A stretch of DNA of 7,657 nt, taken from Candidatus Zhuqueibacterota bacterium 4484_219. Lineage in GTDB: Bacteria > Zhuqueibacterota > JdFR-76 > 4484-219. Below the pieces are notes generated by a model that was not told where the DNA came from, ran no database searches, and saw nothing but the letters and a program-made list of their open reading frames with translations. Below, one piece after another: positions 1 through 6,051 of the stretch (position 1 is its first letter; each line of letters begins with the position of its first letter). Location: positions 1 to 7,657 of the forward strand of contig MZGM01000114.1 of assembly GCA_002085035.1 (NCBI GenBank). Reading direction: 5' to 3'. The position numbers and the translations under genes were made by a program.

Positions 1-10
1 CTACTAAAAA

Positions 11-880
11 TTAATCGAAAATTACTGTTTTATTACCATAGACCAATATTCTATTTTCCAGATGTAATCGAACTGCCCGAGCCAAAACAATTTTTTCTAT
101 ATCCCTGCCTTTCCGAATAAGATCTTCCAATGAATCTCGATGACTTACACGAATAACATCCTGTTCAATTATAGGACCTTCATCTAATTTTTCGGTAACA
201 TAATGGCTGGTAGCACCAATAATTTTTACGCCACGTTCATAGGCCTGACGATAAGGACGTCCACCAGCAAAAGCGGGAAGAAATGAATGGTGAATATTAA
301 TAATTCGATTGGGAAATCGAGAAACAAACTCCTTGCTCAGAATTTGCATGTAGCGAGCCAACACAATTAGCTCTATTTGATGGGATTGCAATTGCTCGAT
401 TTCTTTGGCTTCCTGGGCAAGTTTTGTGTCCGGGGTAATAGGGTAAACTAAATACTTGATTCCAAAGCTCTCGCCAACGGAACGCAGGTCAGGATGATTA
501 CTAATAATCAGGGGGATTTTGGCTTGAAATTCCCCTGCTCGATGTCGAATGAGCAAATCATACAGGCAATGATCATGCCTGGACACGAAAATCGCCATTC
601 GGGGAATATGATCCGAAAAGCGCAGTTCCCAGTTCATCTCAAATTTTTCGGCTAATGGTGCAAATTCATTAGTCAGTTCGTTACGGGGGATTCGGAAATC
701 AGCCAACTCCCACTCGATTCTCATGAAAAAAACCTTCTGATCAGGATCAGTATGTTGATCAGCATGGACGATATTGCCATTATTTGCATAAATAAACTGC
801 GAAATCTCAGCCACTATCCCTTTGCGATCCCGACAAGATAAAAGCAAAATAGCGTTATTAGATAGCGAATGTGCACACAT
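11..880 (-). CDS. purU: Formyltetrahydrofolate deformylase PurU
   Basis: Cytoplasmic enzyme that hydrolyses 10-formyl-tetrahydrofolate to formate and tetrahydrofolate, balancing one-carbon pools and supplying formate for purine synthesis. The 289-residue protein has the family layout: an N-terminal ACT domain (about residues 9-85, opening ILLLSCRDRKGIVAEIS) and a formyltransferase-fold catalytic domain (about 93-280). The catalytic signature NIHHSFLPAF gives Asn195 and His197, and LDEGPIIEQDV gives Asp233; the 36-residue His-to-Asp spacing matches the Asn-His-Asp triad of PurN-type enzymes. Length is close to the usual 280 or so residues. A longer reading from a TTG at 898 is possible, but the ATG at 880 is chosen because AGGAG lies 8 bases upstream of it and the ACT domain starts straight after. 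The substrate-loop motif reads GGRPY where GAKPY is more usual, a mild variation. The gene diverges from the kinase; no purine or folate gene is visible nearby. Confidence 0.96.
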   Translation of the reverse strand: MCAHSLSNNAILLLSCRDRKGIVAEISQFIYANNGNIVHADQHTDPDQKVFFMRIEWELADFRIPRNELTNEFAPLAEKFEMNWELRFSDHIPRMAIFVSRHDHCLYDLLIRHRAGEFQAKIPLIISNHPDLRSVGESFGIKYLVYPITPDTKLAQEAKEIEQLQSHQIELIVLARYMQILSKEFVSRFPNRIINIHHSFLPAFAGGRPYRQAYERGVKIIGATSHYVTEKLDEGPIIEQDVIRVSHRDSLEDLIRKGRDIEKIVLARAVRLHLENRILVYGNKTVIFD

Positions 881-888
881 TACCCATA

Positions 889-893
889 CTCCT
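889..893 (-). promoter_or_regulatory. Ribosome binding site deciding the purU start
   Basis: AGGAG on the minus strand, separated by 8 bases from the ATG at 880-878. It lies inside the longer TTG-initiated reading from 898, so it argues for initiation at 880 rather than 898. Confidence 0.8.
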
Positions 894-932
894 ACCAAAA
901 TAGGTTTACAATGATATTTTTGTATCTCAACA

Positions 933-1068
933 ACCTTAAATATACAAAATCCTTAACATTCAATCAAGCAGAAAATAAAAGACTTATTACCTTAAATTAC
1001 TCAAGATTTTCGGTTAATATTCCGAAAAAATAAAAGAAGTGTCTTAAGGTTGAATTATCTTTTAAGGT
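933..1068. repeat. Four ACCTTAA/TTAAGGT heptamers, two in each orientation
   Basis: ACCTTAA occurs at 933-939 and 989-995 (both continuing to ACCTTAAAT), and its reverse complement TTAAGGT occurs at 1044-1050 and 1062-1068. A near copy, CCTTAA, is at 951-956. The two left copies thus face the two right copies. The last copy overlaps the kinase ribosome binding site, so it may be partly explained by that. Clustering of one heptamer in both orientations in a divergent promoter region suggests binding sites for a regulator, which is inference. Confidence 0.45.
1007..1028. promoter_or_regulatory. Perfect inverted repeat upstream of the kinase gene
   Basis: TTTTCGG and CCGAAAA flank an 8-base spacer (TTAATATT), ending 48 bases before the kinase ATG. 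The arms are perfect over 7 bases and carry the only GC-rich triplets in the surroundings. There is no following T-run on either strand, so an operator is more likely than a terminator. The regulator is unknown. Confidence 0.45.
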
Positions 1069-1076
1069 AGCCATAA

Positions 1077-4000
1077 ATGAAATTACACACCAAATTTAGC
1101 TTGTCCGTTGGAGTACTTTTTTTATCCTTGGGAATTAGTGTAAGCATTCTGGAATATTTTCACCTCAAAAGTGTAGTTAAGCGACAGGCCTATCAGAGGT
1201 GTCGGCGAATAATAGCTGAAATTGAAGCAACCCAACGCTATGTAAGAGAAGTTCTCCGTCCCACGGTTTCCAAGTTGATCGACAGAAATAACTTCATCTC
1301 CGAAGCCATGTCCACCACTTTTATTTCCAGAAGTATAATTGAGCGTTTTCAGCGACAGTACCCCGACTATTATTTCAAATTTGCCGCTCTCACTCCCCGA
1401 AACTCCATAAATCTGGCTGATGAACATGAACGGCAAGTTATTGAGCAATTTAAGGCTAATCCAAAACTTGAAGAATGGCAGGGACTGCTTGAACGCAATG
1501 GTCAATTGTATTATGGTGTCGCCACCCCGATTCGTTTTAAAGCATCTTGCATGCGCTGTCATGGGAATCCGGCAGATGCACCAATGGCTCTTCGCAAACG
1601 ATACGGAGATAGGGGTGGATTTAGACGCCAAGTAGGAGACGTGGCAATTAAATTTGTGGGAATACCACTTAGTAAAGCACTGGCCTCGGCCAAAGTCCGT
1701 GCTTTTGTCTTCACCGGTTTAGCAGCCATGTTCTTGGCCGGATTATTCTTGACCACAAATTATTTCTTTCGTCGTTTCATCATCCGACCACTCCAGATAT
1801 TGCAAAATGGGGCTAAACAAATCGGCAATGGCAAGTTAGATTATCGATTAGGAATTAATACTAAAGACGAGTTTCAGGAATTAGCGAATAATTTTAATCA
1901 AATGGCAGAAAAGCTAAAAGCTTCTTATTCACTATTAGAACAAAAAGTAGCAGAACGTACTGCGGAATTGCAACAAGAAAAGGTGGCCTTACAGGAGTCA
2001 GAGGAAAAATATCGTTCTCTGGTAGAAAATGGACTGGAGGGAGTGTACATTTACCGTGGGGATCGATTCCTATTTGTTAACCCTCAGGTATCTCAAATGA
2101 CCGGGTATAGTCAGGACGAATTAATGAAAATGTGTATTTGGGATCTGGTGGCACCCGAGGACCGTGAGCGTCTAAAAGGATACGGTAGAAAGCGCGCTAA
2201 GGGAAAACCAGCTCCAACCCGATATGAGGCAAAGGTTCTCCGTAAAGATGGGCAAACAATTGTTTGTGAATTTGCTATTTCTACCATTATGTTTCAGGGT
2301 GAATTAGCTATCCAGGGCAGTGTTCGTGACATCACTGAACGTAAACGCATCGAAGAGGAAATTAGACAGGAACGAGACAAACTTAAAGGAATACTTGCTG
2401 CTATCGGTGATGGATTGTGCATCATAACTGAAAATCATAAGATCATACACGCCAATGAAGTTCTGAAAGAAATTGTGGGTAAAACAAAACTTGAAGGCCA
2501 ATTTTGCTATCGGAGTTTCTTTGAGCGTAAAACACCCTGTACAGACTGTCCTCTACAAAAGGCAATAGAAAACAAACGAATAGAAAGAACGGAATTTACT
2601 TACCCCAATGGTAGAACAGTAGAATCAACTTTTTCTCCCTTGAAACTTACTAATGGAGAAATGGTCACAATTCAAATTATCAAAGATGTCACTGAACAAA
2701 GACGTCTGATACGTGAGATAGAAGAACGCAGGTTGTACCTGGAAAAGTTAATTGCCGCAGCGCCTGATGCCATTGTTACTTTAGACGACCAACAACACAT
2801 TATTGAGTGGAATCCTGGTGCAGAGAGATTATTTGGCTATAAGCGCGATGAAGCGCTTGGCCAACACCTCGACCATCTGATTGGCAAAGACGATTCTTTC
2901 GACGAAGCTAATAATTTAACTAAAGTAGCAATGGCAGGAAAAAGCATCCCACCTACTGAGACGGTACGCTATAGGAAAGATGGTTCTCCGATTGATGTAA
3001 TTGTAACCGGGGCACCGATCATAATCAACGACAAGGTAGTAGGGGTAATTGCCATCTATACCGATTTTAGCGAACGCAAGAAGCTGGAGACCCAGTTACG
3101 TCAGGTTCAGAAAATGGAAGCAGTCGGAACACTGGCCAGTGGAATTGCTCATGATTTTAACAACTTACTTGGTGGCATATTGGGCTATACCTCACTACTT
3201 AAAATGAACCTTTCCAAAGATGATGAAAATTACGAATATGTGGATTTAATCGAAAAAGCTGGAGAGCGAGCCGCTGAATTGACTAGTCAGCTGTTAGCCT
3301 TTTCACGCCACGGTAAGTATGAAATTCAGCCTCTAAACCTCAACCACTGTGTCAATAATGTGATAAAATTATTGAACAGAACAATAGACAAAAACATTGA
3401 AATTACTACCGATTTAGATAAAGAGCTACCGGTAGTAAAAGGTGATCCTGGACAATTAGAACAAGCGATTATGAACATCTGCATTAATGCAGTCCAGGCA
3501 ATGTCAGTTCCTAACCAAGACTCAGAAACTTTACCTTCCTCTGCTGGGGGAACATTACACATAGAAACCAAGGTGGTGCATTTAGATGAAGAATATGTTC
3601 GTAGTCATCTTGGTGCTAAATCCGGCGACTATGTACTTTTGTCCATCACTGATACTGGCTGTGGAATGGATGAAGAAACAAAAGCGAAAATATTTGAACC
3701 CTTTTTCACCACCAAAGAGCCTGGCAAGGGAACTGGACTAGGCATGGCAATGGTTTATGGTATCGTTAAAAATCATGGCGGCTATATTAGTGTCTACAGC
3801 GAAATCGGGGAAGGCTCTACCATTAAAATTTACTTGCCAATTGCTAACGAAACAACAGATACAGAACAAAAACCGCAAGAAAGAAAGCCTTTAACTGGTA
3901 AAGAGACTATCCTGGTAATAGACGACGAAGAAGTCATTCGTAAGGTCTTAAAAAACATGCTGGAGAAACTGGGATACACCGTAATTTTGGCTGCTAATGG

Positions 4001-4310
4001 CAAAGAAGGAACAGAAATTTACCGATCATATTATTCCAGCAGCGGGAACGGTAATGGTAGAACCGAGGGAAACAAAAATGGTTCAATTGACTTGGTGATC
4101 GTGGACATGATTATGCCTAAGATGGGAGGTAGAAAAACTTATCATGAGCTGAAAAAAATTAACCCAAATGTTAAAGTATTACTTGCCAGTGGGTATACCC
4201 AGAATGGAACAGCTCAGCAAATACTTGATGAAGGTGTACAAGGCTTTGTTCACAAACCATTTAGCATAACTGAATTGAGTGAAAAGGTAAGAAAAGTACT
4301 GGAAGAGTAA
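1077..4310 (+). CDS. Membrane hybrid histidine kinase with haem-type DUF3365 sensor, HAMP, three PAS domains and receiver
   Basis: Inner-membrane sensor of a phosphorelay, 1077 residues. Order: TM1 (about 8-28); periplasmic Tll0287-like/DUF3365 domain (about 29-205) carrying CMRCH at 158-162, a c-type haem motif; TM2 (about 209-231); HAMP (232-284); coiled-coil linker; PAS1 (about 309-421), PAS2 (about 433-541) and PAS3 (about 553-668); HisKA with the phospho-His in AHDFNN (His692); HATPase with N box NICINA (798-805), DTGCGMD (859-865), EPFFTTK (874-880) and GKGTGLGM (883-890); and a receiver (about 943-1075) with acidic pair Asp949/Asp950, phospho-acceptor Asp1010, Ser1038 and Lys1060. All catalytic residues are present, so it should be active. 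PAS2 has Cys477, Cys488 and Cys491 in a C-x10-CTDC pattern. The receiver holds a Gly/Asn/Ser-rich insert at about 986-1002. The start is supported by AAGG 9 bases upstream and by TM1 straight after. No DNA-binding output domain is encoded, so a separate phosphotransfer protein or regulator is expected elsewhere. The signal is unknown; redox state or a small gas is a guess from the haem motif. Confidence 0.93.
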   Translation: MKLHTKFSLSVGVLFLSLGISVSILEYFHLKSVVKRQAYQRCRRIIAEIEATQRYVREVLRPTVSKLIDRNNFISEAMSTTFISRSIIERFQRQYPDYYFKFAALTPRNSINLADEHERQVIEQFKANPKLEEWQGLLERNGQLYYGVATPIRFKASCMRCHGNPADAPMALRKRYGDRGGFRRQVGDVAIKFVGIPLSKALASAKVRAFVFTGLAAMFLAGLFLTTNYFFRRFIIRPLQILQNGAKQIGNGKLDYRLGINTKDEFQELANNFNQMAEKLKASYSLLEQKVAERTAELQQEKVALQESEEKYRSLVENGLEGVYIYRGDRFLFVNPQVSQMTGYSQDELMKMCIWDLVAPEDRERLKGYGRKRAKGKPAPTRYEAKVLRKDGQTIVCEFAISTIMFQGELAIQGSVRDITERKRIEEEIRQERDKLKGILAAIGDGLCIITENHKIIHANEVLKEIVGKTKLEGQFCYRSFFERKTPCTDCPLQKAIENKRIERTEFTYPNGRTVESTFSPLKLTNGEMVTIQIIKDVTEQRRLIREIEERRLYLEKLIAAAPDAIVTLDDQQHIIEWNPGAERLFGYKRDEALGQHLDHLIGKDDSFDEANNLTKVAMAGKSIPPTETVRYRKDGSPIDVIVTGAPIIINDKVVGVIAIYTDFSERKKLETQLRQVQKMEAVGTLASGIAHDFNNLLGGILGYTSLLKMNLSKDDENYEYVDLIEKAGERAAELTSQLLAFSRHGKYEIQPLNLNHCVNNVIKLLNRTIDKNIEITTDLDKELPVVKGDPGQLEQAIMNICINAVQAMSVPNQDSETLPSSAGGTLHIETKVVHLDEEYVRSHLGAKSGDYVLLSITDTGCGMDEETKAKIFEPFFTTKEPGKGTGLGMAMVYGIVKNHGGYISVYSEIGEGSTIKIYLPIANETTDTEQKPQERKPLTGKETILVIDDEEVIRKVLKNMLEKLGYTVILAANGKEGTEIYRSYYSSSGNGNGRTEGNKNGSIDLVIVDMIMPKMGGRKTYHELKKINPNVKVLLASGYTQNGTAQQILDEGVQGFVHKPFSITELSEKVRKVLEE

Positions 4311-4312
4311 GG

Positions 4313-4330
4313 GGAAAAGCAAAATTTTCC
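4313..4330. terminator. Weak hairpin just after the kinase stop codon
   Basis: GGAAAA and TTTTCC form a perfect 6-base stem around the loop GCAAAA, starting 2 bases after the kinase TAA. It is AT-rich and no T-run follows beyond the stem, so it is at best a weak terminator. Confidence 0.25.
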
Positions 4331-4343
4331 GGAATCCATTGAA

Positions 4344-4369
4344 CCCTCAGGCTCCTTGAAGACTCAGGG
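4344..4369. terminator. Imperfect hairpin between the convergent genes
   Basis: CCCTCAGGCT and AGACTCAGGG pair with two mismatches (8 of 10 positions) around the loop CCTTGA. It lies between the convergent kinase and sbp2 ends, where a bidirectional terminator would be expected. The absence of a T-run on either side keeps confidence low. Confidence 0.3.
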
Positions 4370-4374
4370 AATAG

Positions 4375-5407
4375 TTACGGCGAGAATTGACAAATTGGAG
4401 AAAAGTTACCATTGTGAATAAGTGCTAAGGTGACCGGGGTAGTAAGATTAATTCCATTTTTGGTAAATTCAATCTTTCCTACCACCCCTTCAAATCCGGT
4501 CATAGTAGCTATTGCATCTCTAATTCTGACACGATTCAATCCAGCTACTCGTATGGCCCGGATGATAATTCGCATTCCGTCATAAGAATATGCGGCAAAA
4601 AAATCCGGTTCACATCCATACCTCGCCCTGAAATTTTTTCTGAAATTTTGAGTGATTTGGTCATCCCGGAAAGGATTGTAAGGAAGCACTACTATAGTAC
4701 CATTAAGGTCAGAGCTACCCGCCTGCAACAGTTCAGGTGTCGCCAAAGCGCCACCACCCAAAACCGCCTGAGTCATACCCCTACTGCGCAACTGATGAAT
4801 AAACAAACTTGCTTCTCTGGGTGTTCCCCAAATAACTATCGCTTCCACATCTGAGCGTTTGATCAAATCAAGATGTTTGCTAAAATCAACTTGGTTGTGC
4901 TCATATTTAAGTTCGAGGTAAAGCGGATGTCCAAGACGTCTTGCCAGACCTGCAAATTCAGCCATTCCCAAACGACCATAATCATCATTTATTGCCAGTC
5001 CAGCAATTTTTGTGTATCCTTTGGTACGAAATACGTATTCAGCCAAGGCTAAAGCTTGCTGCTGATCGTTTGGCATACAGCAAAAGATCCAGGGGATATT
5101 GATCTGGGTTAAGGTAGGGTCACTTGCAGTAGGTGCTACCAATGGTACCCAAGCCTTGGTAGCAATCTGTTCGGCAATGTGAGTATTGGGACCATCCACA
5201 GAACCTAAAACAGCCCAAACCTTGTCCTCATAAACCAACTTTACCATCTGACGTGCTGCCGTACCCCAGGGACCATCATCAGGCCGAAATACAAGCCGAA
5301 ACGGAATCCCTTCTTGCAGGCAATCCTGAGAAAAAAACAATGGAAGTAATCCCTATTGTGAGAATAATCGTTTTGGCAAAAAATGATTTTTTTAATCTTT
5401 TTGTCAT
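4375..5407 (-). pseudogene. Broken branched-chain-amino-acid-type ABC substrate-binding protein (sbp2), N-terminus deleted and frame-shifted
   Basis: The long in-frame part (4375-5340) encodes most of a type I periplasmic binding protein of the Peripla_BP_6/LivK class. It is a clear paralog of sbp1: VYEDKVWAVLGSVDG matches AYEDKVWAIVGTIGG, DFSKHL is shared, and SYDG and AGLNR recur in the C-terminal part. That frame opens only at a TTG (5340), just after a stop, and begins at a segment (GIPFRL) matching sbp1 residues about 96-101. The first strand and helix of the N-lobe (VKIGLIAP to AVEEANARGG in sbp1) are missing. In another frame an ATG at 5407, 8 bases after the cytochrome stop, starts a typical signal peptide (MTKRLKKSFFAKTI, then a hydrophobic run to about residue 26) and hits TGA at 5279-5281 after 42 codons. 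The frames would join if one base were dropped from the T7 run at 5331-5337, giving an exported 343-residue protein that still lacks roughly 50-80 residues. No clear ribosome binding site precedes 5407. Likely nonfunctional; an assembly error or, less likely, frameshifting is the alternative. Confidence 0.78.
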
Positions 5408-5415
5408 ATAGCAAA

Positions 5416-6012
5416 TTATTTACTTTTAGGGATGGGATGAAGAATTTTCTTCCAGGCTTTGTCAATATTAAATTTTTTCTTATTCAACATTTCATGACTT
5501 TTCTTTTCTTTGTGACACATCATACAATCTTCTTTAGTCGGTATTTTGAGTTTCATTGGTGCTGCAATTTTTTGTCCCATCTTTATCGCAACGTGTTGAC
5601 TCGCTGGGCCATGACAAGTTTCGCATTGTACCCCATCTTCAATATGAAATGTAGCTTCCATGCACAAAGTATCTAAAGAAACTGCGGACCCATGACATTT
5701 CAGACAAGCAGGGCTTTGCTGAGGCTCTCCTTTAATACCCATCTTCTTAGCTAATTTTCGAGCATCTAAACTTTGCAAAACAACCCAGGAACGAGAATGC
5801 TTTGTACCAATCCAGACATTATACTGATTACCAAGCGATTGTTTCATGTGGCATGTGCATCCAGCGACACCTACATATTTGGCTTTTTGCATTTCGTCCA
5901 AGGTAGTATCTTTATTTGTCTTGCAATCGCCAGATTGTGCCCAACTTCCAGCAAGTGTAAATATCATCCCTACAAACAACACTATTCCGCCAATCAACTT
6001 TTTCCCACACAT
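5416..6012 (-). CDS. Exported multihaem cytochrome c, cytochrome c554-like
   Basis: Periplasmic electron-transfer protein of 198 residues. A signal peptide covers about residues 1-25 (basic MCGKK, hydrophobic GGIVLFVGMIFTLAG, likely cleavage after SWA). Three canonical haem c motifs are present: CLKCH (103-107), CETCH (130-134) and CMMCH (163-167). A fourth, CTCH (52-55), lies where this family normally has its first CxxCH and has one residue too few between the cysteines. The following W-x2-TKHS segment (His71) resembles the distal His region of cytochrome c554/NapC-linked families. The start at 6012 is supported by AAGGG 8 bases upstream on the minus strand. It sits between two binding-protein genes, 39 bases after sbp1 and 8 bases before the sbp2 start, so co-transcription is likely. 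No catalytic domain is visible, so a donor or acceptor role is inferred; the partner is unknown. Confidence 0.88.
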   Translation of the reverse strand: MCGKKLIGGIVLFVGMIFTLAGSWAQSGDCKTNKDTTLDEMQKAKYVGVAGCTCHMKQSLGNQYNVWIGTKHSRSWVVLQSLDARKLAKKMGIKGEPQQSPACLKCHGSAVSLDTLCMEATFHIEDGVQCETCHGPASQHVAIKMGQKIAAPMKLKIPTKEDCMMCHKEKKSHEMLNKKKFNIDKAWKKILHPIPKSK

Positions 6013-6051
6013 GGCAAGAGCCCTTTTTTTCTATCTTTTGTTGAATATCAA

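Larger units (their letters stand above)
881..1076. other. Divergent intergenic region between purU and the kinase gene
   Basis: About 196 bases of very AT-rich DNA between two outward-facing genes, which must hold both promoters. On the minus strand a weak sigma-70-like pair can be drawn (TTGTTG, 17 bases, TGTAAA, about 905-933), but in such AT-rich DNA this is not convincing. On the plus strand AAGG at 1064-1067 sits 9 bases before the kinase ATG and is a plausible ribosome binding site. No small ORF with coding character was seen. Repeated heptamers and an inverted repeat are listed separately. Confidence 0.7.

Noticed and set aside
881..898. Longer purU start at the TTG at 898
   Set aside because: The added residues precede the ACT domain without homology, and the ribosome binding site lies inside the extension and points to the ATG at 880.
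1122..1756. Overlapping antisense and alternative-frame ORFs inside the kinase sensor region
   Set aside because: The kinase frame carries membrane segments, DUF3365 and HAMP features through this region; the alternatives have no domain or ribosome binding site support.
5241..5465. Minus-strand frame of 74 codons across the sbp2 start
   Set aside because: It overlaps the end of the cytochrome gene, and its translation is an out-of-frame reading of the cytochrome end and sbp2 sequence; it has no family features.
6021..6029. CCC followed by a T-run, resembling a plus-strand terminator tail
   Set aside because: There is no stem before it, and on the minus strand it is the AAGGG ribosome binding site of the cytochrome gene.
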